Positions 39,901-49,820 of a stretch of DNA of 64,000 nucleotides are shown piece after piece (within the stretch, counting starts at the first letter, position 1; each line of letters starts with the position of its first letter). Position numbers and translations under genes: made by a program. The DNA lies in assembly GCA_023053685.1 (NCBI GenBank), contig JALIGW010000002.1:242289677-242353676 (forward strand), written 5' to 3'. The notes beneath the pieces are model-generated. The model was not told where the DNA came from. It did no database searches and was given only the letters and a program-made list of their open reading frames with translations. The DNA comes from Diadophis punctatus similis. Its lineage: Eukaryota; Chordata; Lepidosauria; Squamata; Dipsadidae.

Positions 39901-42346
39901 CCAATTCACGCGCAAGTCTTGATATCCCCCCCCCCAATTGATAGATGTCAAGGTCCTCTTCGAATACGATCGACGAACATTATCACATAATGCTTAATGC
40001 TTTTCTCTGTTTAATTTAATTTTATTTATTTATATCCTGCCTTTTTATTTTTAGAAATAACTCACAGCAGAAAACATACCTAACACACCAAGCTCCCTTT
40101 ATTTTGAGAAAGAGAGAGTGACCAGATGAAAGTCACAAAACTAGTATTCATGGCTAAAGCATGACTAGAATGTAAAGTCTCCCATTTTCTAGCCTAGTGC
40201 TTGAGCCACTAGACCAGCGGTTCTCAACTTGGGCATCATGACCCCTTTGGTTGGGAGACTTCGGCCGGATGCCGCCATTTCGGTTCTTTTACCCTCTGTT
40301 CATTCACAGAATGCTTTGCGCATGCGCAGAGAGTAAAAGAACCCAAATGTTGACGGCGGGACAGGGGTTATGGTGGTGGGTGCGGTGGCGGGGTGGGTCA
40401 CGGGGGGGGGCACAGGGTGCGGCATTAGGAAGATTGAGAACCACTGCACTAGACCAAGCTGACTCTCTTCAATAGCTAGTATCTATGTGGAATGAATAAG
40501 TGATTTCATATTTCCCTAAGTGAAACCCAGAGAGTACTTTGCTAATGTTTATGTCAACATCCATTTTCCTTAGATGTGAGTCCTAACACGTTTTCTTTGG
40601 CATGTCCTTGTTTTTCTGCTTAGTCTCTTCCTGAGTCCCAATGTGTGGAAAACTGTCATCCTGGATTTGTCAAGCAGGCTCGAGAAGGAGAGCCAGTTTG
40701 CTGCTATGACTGTGTTCCTTGTCCGGAAGGGACCATCTCCACTCAAGAAGGTGGGTGACACCAAAGGACTTGCAACTGGAAATAGATTCATCCAGATTCT
40801 TTTCATAAACGTGCAAGTTAAACGACAGATTGAAGCTCAACTGTTTTCTTGTTTCTTTTCAAACTGTACAATTCTTATCCAGAGGAGGATTTGGAAAGAG
40901 ATAGGAGGGTGTGACAGATTGGGAAACCTTTAATACTGCTAGATAAAATATATCTTCTGCTTTTTAGTTTGTATATGTCCTTCCACATTTACCTCTCTAG
41001 AAACATGAGTTCTTTGGAATTTAAGGAATTGTTTTAGGTCTACCTCCTGGAAGGACTATTATAATCAGAGGTGGGATTCACATAATTTCCTTACCAGTTC
41101 ACCCAGCGCGCACACACTCACTTTGGTCATGCCTGCGCCTTCCGCACATAGCAATAGCAATAGCACTTAGACTTATATACCACTTCATAGTGCTTTACAG
41201 CCCTCTCTAAGTGGTTTACAGAGTTCAGCATATTGCCCCCAACAATCTGGGTCCTCATTTTACCGACCTCAGAAGGAGGGAAGGCTGAGTCAACCTTGAG
41301 CCAGTGAGATTTGAACAGCTGAACTGCTGAACTAGCAGCCAGCTGAAGTAGCCTGCAGTGCTGCACTTCCGCGTATGCACTTTGCTCACACGCGGGGCTT
41401 GCATGCATGCAAGCGGCTTGAAAACTTGGCTAAATAGGACGGCATAGCACCCCCACCCGCACCCGCAGATCACTACTACCAATTCGCCCGAACCAGTCCA
41501 AACCGGCTAAATACCACCTCTAATTGTAATGTGTTCTACATGGTTCTCCCACTGAGATTCACTGAGAAGGTGTTATGAGTTCATAATAAGGTGGTGTGGA
41601 CAGTTGTTGGGCACCTCACTTTATCCATATTATCAGTAGCCATTCCAGATTATTTACAGGACTAGTTTTTCTGCCAGCCAACTAGATTTCATAAGAAAGG
41701 TATCCTCTGGATCCAGTATATTAAGAAAAATCATCTGACAGCACCCAGGAAGTTTGCCTAGCAAGATTAGTTGATTGATTGATTCTTTATTTAACCCTAA
41801 TAATGTAGGTTCCTAAGAAGATTCTGCACATTGCAAACAAATTCATTTAACTCCTATGACTTCCCCAAATTTCATAGACTTTTAGAAATATAGCTATTTT
41901 TTAAAAAAAGAAAATGATATTCTTCCTATATTATTTCTAAGGAGATGTTAAAAATGTATATTGGCAAAGATCCGAGGTGGCGCAGCGGTTAGAGTGTAGT
42001 ACTGCAGGCCACTTAAGCTGACTGTGATCCGCAGGTCAGTGGTTCAAATCTCACCGGCTCAAGGTTGACTCAGCCTTCCATCCTTCCAAGGTAGGTAAAA
42101 TGAGGACCCAGATTGTTGGGGGCAATATAAATATACATTGCTTACTGGTGTAAACCGCTTAGAGAGTGCTTGCACTGTGAGGCGGTATATAAATCTCATA
42201 AATGAATGAATGAATGAATGAATGAATGAATGAATGAATGAATGAATGAATGAACGAACGAACGAACGAACGAACGAACGAACGAACGAACGAACGAACG
42301 AACGAACAAACAAACAAACAAACAAACAAACAAACAAACAAACAAA

Positions 42347-42377
<31 letters not shown>

Positions 42378-43387
42378 AAATGCTCCTGGTATCAACTGCT
42401 GTCAAAGAATGCATTGTATTTCTTGAAAGATGAAAGGGTAGAACATTAAGAAATATTTCTTTTTTTGTTTTCTCAGATACAGAAAAATGCACAAAGTGTC
42501 CAAATGATAAATATCCAAATGAGGACCGAGTCCAATGTATCCCCAAAGTTCTAACTTTCCTGTCTTATGAAGAATATCTGGGCATCATGCTGGTTTCTTT
42601 TGCCCTACTTTTTTCCCTAATTACAGGATTTGTTTTAATCGTATTCATTAAAAACCAAGAAACTCCCATTGTCAAAGCCAATAACCGAGACCTCTCTTAC
42701 ATCCTCCTGGTCTCCCTTTTGCTTTGCTTCTTGTCTTCTTTTCTCTTCATTGGTCAACCAAGGAAAGGCACCTGCCTTCTCCGACAAGCAGTGTTCAGCA
42801 TCGTCTTCTCAGTTGCCATTTCTTCTCTCTTGGCCAAGACAATCACTGTGGTGCTGGCTTTCCTGGCCACAAAACCAGGCAACCAAGTGAAGAGATGGTT
42901 GGGAAAGAGCTTGGCCAACTCAATCATCATTTCTTGTTCTGCTGTCCAAATTATCATTTGCTCCATCTGGCTGGGAGTTTCTCCCCCATTCCCTGAGTCT
43001 GATCTCCACTCCCAACCAGGACAGATCATCCTGCAATGCAGTGAAGGGGCTGTTGTCATGTTCTACATTACCCTCAACTACCTGGGCTTCCTGGCGTCCA
43101 TCTGCTTCACAGCGGCTTTCCTAGCCAGGAATCTCCCTGGGGCCTTCAATGAAGCCAAGCTGATCACCTTCAGCATGCTAGTCTTCTGCAGTGTCTGGGT
43201 GACTTTTGTACCCACCTACCTGAGCACCAAAGGAAAATACATGGTGGCTGTTCAGGTCTTCTCTATCTTGTCCTCCAGTGCTGGTCTGTTGGGCTGCATC
43301 TTTATCCCCAAATGTTATATTATTATTTTGAGGTCAGATCTGAATACAAAGGAGCACCTTACAACCAGAAGAAATGTAGAATTCTGA
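28709..43387 (+). CDS. V2R copy C, complete six-exon vomeronasal type-2 receptor
   Basis: Join of 28709-28917, 31145-31436, 32990-33781, 36559-36771, 40624-40750 and 42477-43387: 2544 bases, 847 residues plus stop. The order is signal peptide (1-17), venus-flytrap domain to ~502, cysteine-rich linker to ~575, then seven membrane segments and a short tail. All borders are AG/GT, phases equal those of copy B, and no frame break is seen. Exon 6 is almost identical to copy B, while exon 3 after its first third is very different, so the two probably bind different ligands. It is 3 kb downstream of B in the same direction. Introns hold a mariner remnant, Rex1-like and CR1 LINEs, a solo LTR and hAT elements. 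Expected at the dendrite surface of vomeronasal neurons. Confidence 0.92.
29084..30220 (-). mobile_element. Rex1-like LINE, 3' two-thirds of the reverse transcriptase
   Basis: The minus-strand frame 30209-29391 (272 codons) begins within the reverse transcriptase: [48 protein letters not shown], then FKFLGSIIS and a C-terminal [20 protein letters not shown]. These are Rex1-type features in the CR1 group. The 3' end 'attctttattggcc' (in + sense) carries a (TA)n run at 29091-29108. It lies in intron 1 of V2R copy C. Confidence 0.9.
30396..30815 (+). mobile_element. Deleted mariner element with a large inverted repeat
   Basis: The two ends are long inverted repeats: 'aatgccattttctttaggaca.gtataattaccaac' at the left and its reverse complement at 30766-30805. 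Inside, the frame to 30668 encodes a mariner transposase C-terminal piece, [29 protein letters not shown], then after a stop [15 protein letters not shown]. The catalytic core is missing. A 49-bp perfect inverted repeat occupies 30472-30520 and 30565-30613. Confidence 0.88.
30472..30613. repeat. Perfect 49-bp inverted repeat, 44-bp spacer
   Basis: Arm 30472-30520 is the exact reverse complement of arm 30565-30613 over 49 bases. The right arm is the transposase-coding sequence ([15 protein letters not shown]), so the left arm is an inverted copy of it. Confidence 0.95.
31145..31436 (+). CDS. V2R copy C exon 2
   Basis: 292 bp, two codons longer than in copy B at its 5' end. It encodes [39 protein letters not shown] and [10 protein letters not shown]. 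The acceptor is TTTCACAG and the donor CACAG/GTTTGT. Frame open. Confidence 0.92.
31437..31967 (+). other. Intron 2 of V2R copy C, left part
   Basis: The first ~260 bases resemble the same place in copy B (12977-13210). No gene or named element after that. Confidence 0.5.
31968..32665 (+). mobile_element. Decayed LINE reverse-transcriptase remnant
   Basis: Broken frames encode [13 protein letters not shown] at ~31990 and, after an inserted [13 protein letters not shown] (~32420) and [20 protein letters not shown] followed by [17 protein letters not shown] (32460-32570). These are reverse-transcriptase motifs of a non-LTR element; the clade is not clear. Confidence 0.7.
32236..32395 (+). mobile_element. 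tRNA-derived SINE with a CR1 3' tail
   Basis: The tRNA part has 'gtggtctagaggtagagc' (A-box) and 'gtgagttcaatccta' (B-box). The 3' half, 'gcttgggcagggggttggactagatgacct...cccttccaactctgtt', is the CR1 3' end. It is inserted in the LINE remnant at 31968-32665. A tail shared with CR1 implies mobilisation by CR1. Confidence 0.88.
32990..33781 (+). CDS. V2R copy C exon 3 (main ligand-binding exon)
   Basis: 792 bp, 264 codons, phase 0. It starts [20 protein letters not shown]. Motifs: [47 protein letters not shown] basic run [13 protein letters not shown] is near the end. It is four codons longer than in copy B. The acceptor is TTTTTTCAG and the donor GGCAG/GTATGG. Confidence 0.93.
33886..34385 (-). 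mobile_element. CR1-like LINE (second family), 3' part
   Basis: Begins with (TTTA)n at 33886-33944 and 'gtcaaacctgtataggatag'. The minus strand then encodes the end of the reverse transcriptase seen at 44828-45136 ([29 protein letters not shown]). Confidence 0.9.
34386..34844 (+). other. Intron 3 of V2R copy C, part without recognised element
   Basis: Resembles in places the sequence after exon 3 of copy B (for example 'tttgaaggagat.ctgagag.ctatct' versus 17110-17140). No gene seen. Confidence 0.45.
34845..35915 (-). mobile_element. Rex1-like LINE with (GAATA/GAATG)n tail
   Basis: The pentamer array 34846-34980 (gaata, then gaatg x~9, then gaata) runs into 'attctttattggtcaagtgtg'. The minus strand then encodes [40 protein letters not shown] and, in another frame, further upstream parts ([25 protein letters not shown]). 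It is related to 29084-30220 but more broken; ~100 bases between 35697 and the next homologous stretch are missing. Confidence 0.88.
35936..36008. repeat. Minisatellite, unit 'aaacattgatatcatc'
   Basis: A 16-base unit repeated about four times with a degenerate partner on each side (35908-36020). The unit contains the palindrome gatatc. It starts at the 5' end of the Rex1-like LINE. Confidence 0.88.
36559..36771 (+). CDS. V2R copy C exon 4
   Basis: 213 bp, phase 0. It encodes [34 protein letters not shown] and [15 protein letters not shown]. Copies A and B have Cys where this copy has Trp (NEFW versus KFC or EFC). Borders are TTCTAG/ and AACAAG/GTGGGG. Confidence 0.92.
36964..37299. mobile_element. 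hAT-type short element
   Basis: From CACGGGTGGGTTCC to GGAACCCACCCCTG, a good inverted pair. The flanks ccattcag and ctgttcag agree at 6 of 8 bases. Confidence 0.78.
37535..37733. mobile_element. hAT-type short element, exact 8-bp target duplication
   Basis: 199 bp from CAGTGGTGAG to GCACCACTG, flanked by aatcaaat on both sides. Closely related to 28012-28190. Confidence 0.92.
38095..38655 (-). mobile_element. CR1 LINE 3' fragment
   Basis: The minus strand from 38612 encodes [20 protein letters not shown] through [17 protein letters not shown] and [13 protein letters not shown] (168 codons), then the 'ttggactagatgacct' end. It has no premature stop and lies in intron 4 of V2R copy C. Confidence 0.93.
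38656..39539 (+). other. Intron 4 of V2R copy C, right part
   Basis: 38660-39115 is similar to intron 4 of copies A (3140-3650) and B. 39116-39539 is an insertion of unknown type, not present in A, with 'atggcagctcattttatggcagctttta'. No reading frame of note. Confidence 0.5.
39540..39865 (-). mobile_element. Solo LTR, family 1, copy 3
   Basis: 326 bp from TGTTGA to CTACA, flanked by gaggc on both sides (39535-39539 and 39866-39870). Closely similar to copies at 20868 and 49460. Confidence 0.92.
40040..40206 (-). mobile_element. Antisense tRNA-derived SINE
   Basis: Read in reverse it has a tRNA-like 5' part ('agtggctcaagcactaggctag', 'gactttacattctagtc') and 'gactttcatctggtcactctctc'. It belongs to the type seen at 17150 and 43428. 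Confidence 0.6.
40215..40446. mobile_element. hAT element with CAGCGGTTCTCAA ends
   Basis: 232 bp, CAGCGGTTCTCAACTT at the left and AGATTGAGAACCACTG at the right. The 8 bases cactagac occur on both sides (40207-40214 and 40447-40454). The ends are those of a widespread vertebrate hAT group and differ from the CAG.GGTGGG group. Confidence 0.93.
40624..40750 (+). CDS. V2R copy C exon 5 (cysteine-rich)
   Basis: 127 bp, [18 protein letters not shown] then [19 protein letters not shown]. Borders are GCTTAG/ and GAAG/GTGGGT. Confidence 0.94.
41066..41522. mobile_element. hAT-type element carrying a nested SINE
   Basis: From CAGAGGTGGGATTC to ATACCACCTCTA, flanked by attataat and attgtaat (7 of 8 agree). 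The SINE at 41143-41392 lies inside it. Confidence 0.82.
41143..41392 (-). mobile_element. tRNA-derived SINE with L2-like 3' end, antisense
   Basis: Reverse copy of the SINE at 10485: starts 'agcaatagcaatagcactta', then 'accacttcatagtgctttacagccctctctaagtggttta' and 'gtcaaccttgagccagtgagatttgaacagct'. Confidence 0.88.
41970..42205 (+). mobile_element. tRNA-derived SINE with L2-like 3' end
   Basis: 'gatccgaggtggcgcagcggttagagtg' (A-box), 'agtggttcaaatctcacc' (B-box), the shared core, and 'aaccgcttagagagtgcttgcactgtgaggcggtatataaa'. The tail opens into a compound tetramer repeat. Confidence 0.9.
42203..42379. repeat. Compound repeat (AATG)n(AACG)n(AACA)n(AATA)n
   Basis: About 175 bp: aatg x~13, aacg x~14, aaca x~10 and aata x~9. 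Each block differs from its neighbour by one base of the unit. It is the tail of the SINE at 41970 and ends 100 bp before exon 6 of V2R copy C. Confidence 0.95.
42477..43387 (+). CDS. V2R copy C exon 6 (seven-membrane core)
   Basis: 911 bp, same length as copy [20 protein letters not shown], then segments with [61 protein letters not shown]. It ends at tga 43385-43387. The acceptor is TTTTCTCAG. Confidence 0.96.
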
Positions 43388-43424
43388 ATCAGATGAATTT
43401 CCACACCCACTTCTAGACCAAACT

Positions 43425-43690
43425 AAGGGCCAGTGGTTAAGGCATCAATCTAGAAAGTGGGAGATTGCAAGTTCATATCCTGCCTTAGCCATGAAGGATA
43501 CGTGGGTGACTTTGTGCCAGTTATTCTATGTCAACCCATCCTACCACACAGGGTTGTTCTTGTAGACCTTCAAATTTCTAGGTTCTATCATATCTCGAGA
43601 CGTAAAATGGTCACCTAACATCAAAAACGTCATTAAAAAAGCACAACAAAGAATGTTCTTTCTGCGCCAACTCAGGAAGCTTAAACTTGG
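43425..43690 (+). mobile_element. SINE remnant followed by a Rex1-like LINE fragment
   Basis: 43428-43560 is tRNA-SINE-like ('cagtggttaaggcatcaat', 'caagttcatatcctgccttagccatgaa'). 43566-43686 encodes [39 protein letters not shown], matching the Rex1-like frame at 29391-30209, here on the + strand. Confidence 0.8.
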
Positions 43691-44080
43691 AGTGCATCCA
43701 AGATGGCGACTGAGGCAGACGCCTAGCCACATTGCTGGAGATCAGTAATAGGGAAACCCCCCAAAACCTAGGGTTATAGACAGGATTAGAAGCAACCAAA
43801 CAAAGAGAATGGACATAGTTTAGGTCCTGATTACAAATATAACAACAATTTGGGTCTAGAACCAGCTGAACCCGAGGGGAAAAAAAAGACTAACCACGTG
43901 GATCCAGATTTGACCAAAGGAGATTTGACTGAAGGAGGACACCTTCTGTGCATGTGCAAAGGCTTCTGTGAATGCGCAGAGGGTCATTTCCAGGTCTTTT
44001 GCGCGACATGACATGCACTTCCGTTGCGCATATCCATCGCAATCAGAACCAATAGGGAAGGTAAGTGGAATCCACCCCTG
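43688..44080. other. Mixed repeat debris between V2R copies C and D
   Basis: 'ggagtgcatccaagatggcgactgaggcagac' looks like the start of an L1 5' region. The end 'ggtaagtggaatccacccctg' (44056-44076) looks like the right end of a hAT element of the CAG.GGTGGG group; its left end was not found. Confidence 0.4.
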
Positions 44081-44425
44081 CCTTAAATGTCACATGCGGG
44101 TTTTTGAAATATGACATTTGTACAATGGGAATATTGTGGCTATACCAGAAGTAATGTTGGAGATTCTCAATAAGTGCCATTATTTTAGTTGTATGGTAGT
44201 TTATATGTAATTAGGGTTCTTTGCAGTATTGCACTCAAGATCTCAGCATCATCAACATAAGAAGAGGGGAGAGACACTTCCCAGCCAAATTAGAGGAGGA
44301 TAATGTGGGTTAGTTAAGAAGTACAACCTGATTTCTAGATTTCTAGAAAATACTTCCTAGAGAATGGGATGGTCTAGTGTCCCATGGAGGTGGTATGGAT
44401 GAAATAGGTGAGATTGGGCCTACAC
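44081..44425. other. Region similar to the sequence after copy D
   Basis: 'aatgtcacatgcgggtttttgaaatatgacatttgtacaatg' resembles 52113-52155 after copy D, so the 3' flanks of C and D were duplicated too. No gene seen. Confidence 0.55.
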
Positions 44426-44429
44426 ACCC

Positions 44430-45305
44430 AGTCATAAGAACAAATACTCTGTCTTACACATTGGCAAAAAGAATCAAAATGCAAAATACAAACTTGGAGG
44501 AAACGAACTTGTAGATGACCCTCACTCTGTCAAGGACCTTGGAGTACTCATATCCAACGACCTAAGTGCCAGAGCCCACTGTAACAACATTGCCCAAAAG
44601 GCACTAAGAGTTGTTAATCTAATCTTGCGTAGCTTCTTCTCTGGCAATATTACACTGCTAACCAGAGCATACAAAACATTTGTTAGACCAATTCTGTAAT
44701 ACAGCTCACCTGTCTGGAACCCACACTGCATATCAGACATAAATAGAGAGTCCAGAAATATTTCACAAGAAGAGTCCTTCACTTCTCTGCTTGCTACAAA
44801 ATACCTTATTCCACCAGACTTGAAATATTGGGATTAGACAATTTACAACTACGTCGCCTCCAATCTGATCTAAATGTAGTTCACAAAATCATATATCATA
44901 ATGTCCTTCCTGTTAATGATTACTTCAGCTTCAACCGCAACAACACACGAGTACACAATAGATACAAACTCAATGTAAACCGCTCCAAACTCAACTGCAG
45001 AAAATATGACTTCAGCAACAGAGTGATCAATGCCTGGTATGCACTACCTGACTCTGTGGTTTCTTCCCCAAACTCCCCAAACTTTAACCTTAGACTGTCT
45101 ACAGTTGACCTCACCCCATTTCTAAGAGGTCTGTAAGGGGCGTGGATAAGTGCACCACTGTGCCTACCGTCCCTGTCCTACTGTCCTATTGTCCTCTTTT
45201 ATCGTTACTTTTTTACTTATGTTATGTTTATATAAACAACTACTATCCTATACATGTTTGACAAATAAAATAAATAAATAAAATAAAAATAAATAAATAA
45301 ATAAT
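44430..45305 (+). mobile_element. CR1-like LINE (second family), best copy
   Basis: Broken frames give DDPHSVKDLGVLISNDLSAR, NLILRSFFSGN and VRPIL.YSSPVWNPH, then an open frame 44828-45136: [52 protein letters not shown]. The 3' end is 'ggcgtggataagtgcaccactgtgcc', 'tatacatgtttgacaaat' and an (aaat/aaataa)n tail. Confidence 0.9.
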
Positions 45306-45343
45306 TCACAAATCTCCATCTTCTGCTTGCCGACACACTAGAG

Positions 45344-45682
45344 CACGGGTCAGCAACCCGCAGCTCTGGAGCCGATGTGGCTCTTTCATCCCTCTGCTGC
45401 GGCTCCTGTCGCTCAAACTATGCGTCATAACTGCCAATGTGCGACACCCACTGACGCGCAATTTATTAAACTTTTTGATCCCTGGTAGGCCAACCATGGA
45501 TAAATCCAAGAAAAGAAAAGTTTCAGAAGAAAACAGAATCTTTAATTCAACTATATATGCTAGTTTTGTGGCCGCTTAGGAAATAGTCAGGCACAGGTAG
45601 GGTTTTGTGGCTTCCGGTGTTTTCTTTTCTGTGAGAAATGGGTCCAAATGGCTCTCTGAGTGTTTGAGGTTGCTGACCCCTG
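45344..45682. mobile_element. hAT element with transposase N-terminal remnant
   Basis: Ends CACGGGTCAGCAACC and GGTTGCTGACCCCTG are inverted repeats. Flanks cactagag and cactaaag agree at 7 of 8. At about 45496 it encodes MDKSKKRKVSEENRIFN, similar to the first residues of ZBED-like hAT transposases. Confidence 0.9.
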
Positions 45683-46051
45683 CACTAAAGGTATCTGGGT
45701 GATCCTTAGGAAATGAAGATTGGCTCTGGCCTGATCCAGAAGACATACTCTTACCTTCTAAAAACAAAACTTTGAAAGGAGTCCTATTCACCAAGCAAGT
45801 CATCCTGAAATCATCAATTTTATTATCAAATTTAGCAGAAATATCTGTGGTGAGCTATATCTTCCTTCTTGGCTATATCATGGCATCTTTCCAGCATTCA
45901 AGTGGTTCTCAACCTTTCTCACCTTCTTCTTAGACCTGGGTGAATATGTGGCATTTGGCTTCAGTGAAGGTGATAAACACAACTGAAATTGGCAGGCACA
46001 GTGCAGGTGCTTGGGTGTGAGGCTTGCAGAGATTATGGGGGAAGAATACGC

Positions 46052-46435
46052 CAGGGGCGGGTTGCTCCTCTGTCGCTACCGGTGCACTGCGCATGCATCG
46101 CCATGTTGTGGGCTCGCTCGTGCTTGCTACGCTCGCGCACCCCTTCGTGCAATTTTGCTTCCAAGCATGCGCGGAAGCAAAATCTCACTGAAATCTCGCG
46201 AGGGGACGTGCACACTCTTGTGATTTCAGCGATTTTTTGCTTCCTGCACATGCGCAAAAGCAAAATCACGTGAGGGGGTATGCGCACACGTGTCCCCTCG
46301 TGAGATTTTAGTGAGATTTTTTAAAAGATGGTGGACCGGCAAAGACCGCACCGGAGCCATCGCACGCAAATTTCGCAATCATCGGCTCCCTACCGGAGCT
46401 GCGCATCGGACCACACCAGTAGGAACCCACCTCTG
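46052..46435. mobile_element. hAT-type short element
   Basis: CAGGGGCGGGTTGC to GGAACCCACCTCTG, flanked by gaatacgc and aaatacgc (7 of 8). GC- and CpG-rich interior. Confidence 0.82.
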
Positions 46436-47136
46436 AAATACGCACTGGGGAAGGGACTTCATAAAAGATCCATTGAGGAGGGGAAATGAGGGAGGCACAA
46501 GGAGAATGCTGATTCTGGCAGTTGGAGTGTTTCATTGGCAATCATGCTTATGAAAATGTCAGGAAAGTTTGGTTGGCAAATCAGATTAACAGATTAACAG
46601 AGTTCGAAGGGACCTTGTAGGTCATCTAGTCCAACTCCCTGCTCAAGCAGGAAACTCTACACCATTTCTGACAAATGGCAGTCCAATCTCTCCTTGAAAG
46701 TCTAAAGTGATGAAGTTCCCACAACTTCCGAGAGCAAGCTGTTCCATTGGTTGATTGTTCACACTGTCAGAGAGTTCCTCCTTATTTCTAGGTTGAATCT
46801 CTCCTTGATCAGTTTCCATCCATTATTCCTTGTCTGTCCTTCTTGTACTTTGGAGACTAGCTTGACCCCCTCCTCTCTATGGTAGCCCCTCAAATATTGG
46901 AATACTGCTATCATGTTTCCCCTGGTCCTTCTCTTTGCTAGACTAGCCATGCCCAGTTCCTGCAACCACTCTTCATATGTTTTAGTCTCCAGTCCCCTGA
47001 TCATCCTGGTTGCTCTCCTCTGCACTTTTTCTAGAGTCTCAATATCTTTTTTATAGTGTGGTGACCAAAACTGAATGCAATACTCCAGGTGCAGTCTAAC
47101 TAAGGCTTTATAGAGTGGTATTAGTACCTCACTTGG

Positions 47137-47335
47137 TCTAGACTCACCCCATTCCTAAGAGGTCTGTAAGGGGCGTGCATAAGCGCACCATCATGCCTAC
47201 CATCCCTGTCCTTCTGTCCTATTGTCTATTTTTTACCTATACATACTTTGCTTTTGTTTATGTTTATATCATACCTGTCTTCTTGTACACTTGTTGACAA
47301 AATAAATAAATAAAAATAAAATAAAAATAAATACA
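47137..47335 (+). mobile_element. CR1-like LINE (second family) 3' tail nested in CR1
   Basis: 'gactcaccccattcctaagaggtctgtaaggggcgtgcataagcgcacca' through 'cttgtacacttgttgacaaaataaataaat'. CR1 sequence continues on both sides. Confidence 0.9.
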
Positions 47336-47647
47336 TAGATTGTATCCCTCTGTTAATGCAATTTAGGATTGCATCGGCTTTTTTGGCTGCTGCTGCACAC
47401 TGCTGGCTCATGTTTAGCTGGTTGTCCACTAGGACTCCAAGATCCCTCTCACAGTCACTGCTATTAAGCCTGGTTTCACCAAGTTTATATGTATAATTTT
47501 GGGTTTTTTTACCTAAGTGTAGGACTTTACTTTTCTCTACATTGAATTTTGTTTTCTTAGATATGGCCCAGCGCTCAAGTCTGTCAAGATCTATCTGGAT
47601 CCTGAGCTTATCTTCTAGGGTGTTAGCTATTCCTGCAAGTTTAGTGT

Positions 47648-47980
47648 TGTCACGCAGTGATTTTATGTTGCCTGTTACATGTATATGCAGGGAGATGCAG
47701 GGAGATGCATCCCTATCAAATATAATGGTTCATTCCTGAGCACGTGATTAATGTTCCTAGTACGCATGTGTACATTCCTTTCTTTTGATTCCTTTCACCT
47801 TTTGTTCTCTGCTTCATGACGAAGCAACATCTCTTTTATATAGCCAGTATGTAATCAACTATTTTTGATAAGAAATAAATATCTTTTACATTAGAATTAT
47901 AATGCGGTTTATTTTGACAATGTCAGAGTTCCAGGAAAAGATTCATTTCGCCTCTGATAAGAGTAATTCTTATCTCAACA
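47648..47980 (+). mobile_element. Solo LTR, family 1, copy 4 (nested in CR1)
   Basis: 333 bp from TGTCACGCAGTG to CTCAACA, flanked by agtgt on both sides (47643-47647 and 47981-47985). It shows a TATA-like 'tttatatag' and 'aaataaata' (poly-A region). Orientation opposite to the other four copies. Confidence 0.94.
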
Positions 47981-49459
47981 AGTGTCATCTGCAAATTTGG
48001 TAAGTTCCCCTTATATTCCCTCATCTAAGTCATTTATGAAGATATTGAGGATTATTGGGCCTAAGACGGAGCCTTGTGGTACCCCACTGCTTCCTTCTCT
48101 CCATGCAGACTTAGATCCATTAAGAACTACTTGTTGAGTACAGTTTGCCAGCCAGTTGTGGATACATCTGGTGGTGAGGATGTCTATCACACTTTTCTCT
48201 AGCTTACGAAGAAGTAGGTTATGGTCTACTTTGTCGAATGCCTTGCTGAAGTCTAGGTATATTATGTCCACAGTGTTTTGCTGGTCTACTAATTTAGTCA
48301 CTGTGTTGAAGAATGAAATGAGATTGGTTTGGCATCATCTGTTTTTAACAAACCTATGCTGCTAGTTATTACTTTATTCATTTCTAGGTGTTGAGAGATC
48401 TTTTTTTTAATTATCTTTTCCAGTATCTTCCCGGGTATTGATGTTAGGCTGATTGGTCTGTAGTTTCCTGGGTCTGTTTTTTTCCTTTTTGAAGATGGGA
48501 ACCACATCAGCTCTTTTCCAGTCCTCTGGTAGTTCTCCGGTGTTCCAGGATTTTTGAAAGATGTGGTGCAGTGGTTCTGATATGACATCTGCCAATTCCT
48601 TTAGTACTCTGGGGTGTAATCCATCTGGTCCTGGTGATTTGTATTCATCAAGTTCAGACAGGTGTTCTCTTACTGTTTTTTTGCTTATTTTAACTTTAGT
48701 TTCCAGTCTTTTTTTTGCTGGTAGGTTGGGCTATGGTTTCTTTTTGCGTGAAGACCAATGCAAAGAATGAGTTAAGCAGCTCTGCTTTCTCTCTGTTGCC
48801 TGTTACTTCCTTGCTATCTTCTCTCTTTAGTGGACCAACTGTTTCCTTTATTATTTTCTTGTTATTTATATATTGGAAAAAACATTTTTTTTATTATCTT
48901 TGACTTTTGTTGCAAGTCTTTGTTCATTCTGGGCCTTTGCTTTCCTTAGTTCATCTTTACAGATTCTGTCTATCTGCTGATATTCTGCCTTAGTTATGTG
49001 TCTCTCTTTCCATTTTTTGTACTTGCCCTTTTTTTCATTCAATTTGTCAGAGAGATATTTGTGCAGCCATGCTGGTTTCTTCTTGGATTACTTGTTTTTC
49101 TTTCTCAACAGTGTTGTGCTGTTCTGGGCTTTTATGATCATATTTTTCAGTGTTTCCCAAGATTCTTGAGTTGTTTTTCCCTTTAGGATTTTCAGTCAAG
49201 GAATTTTTCCCAAGTTCTCTCTGAGTTTATTAAAATCGGCTCTTTTAAAATCTAAGACTTTGGTATCATTGTGTCCTAATTTTTGTGTTTGCGTTATGTT
49301 GAATTCTAGTATGACATGGTCACTCTCACCCAAGGTTCCTGCAGTTTCAACTCCCTCTATCACTTCTTCTCTGTTTGTAAGTATTAAGTCCAGTATGGCT
49401 GTCCCTCTAGTTCCCTCCTCTACCTTTTGGACAACAAAGTGTTCAGCTAGGTTGGTTAG

Positions 49460-49777
49460 TGACAGAGGTGATAATTAATCTCACAAAGGAGAAGTTTGAT
49501 CTTTTCCCGGACATCAGAATTTAGAAAAGAAACCGCAGTTTAAAAGTCTGAGTAAAAATGTTTATTTTGGTACAAAAACAATAAATCCTCATTAGCTACA
49601 TGCCTGATATAAAAGTAGGTCTTCCTTCAATGGAAGCCAGGAACAGAAGGAAAGAATGGAATGCCCCCATGCGTAGAAGAACATATCAATCACGTGCTCA
49701 GGAATAAACCATTATAATGAATAGGGATGCAGCTCCCTGCATATACATACAACATGGCAATAAATCACTGCGTGACA
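49460..49777 (-). mobile_element. Solo LTR, family 1, copy 5 (nested in CR1)
   Basis: 318 bp from TGACAGAGG to GCGTGACA, flanked by gttag on both sides (49455-49459 and 49778-49782). Joining the flanks recreates the CR1 sequence seen near 59865-59890. Confidence 0.95.
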
Positions 49778-49817
49778 GTTAGGAACCTATTTGATTTCTC
49801 ACTTGGTGCAGAATTAG

Positions 49818-49820
<3 letters not shown>

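Noticed and set aside
42059..42546. [21 protein letters not shown] frames, minus strand
   Set aside because: They are read from the compound tetramer tail of a SINE.
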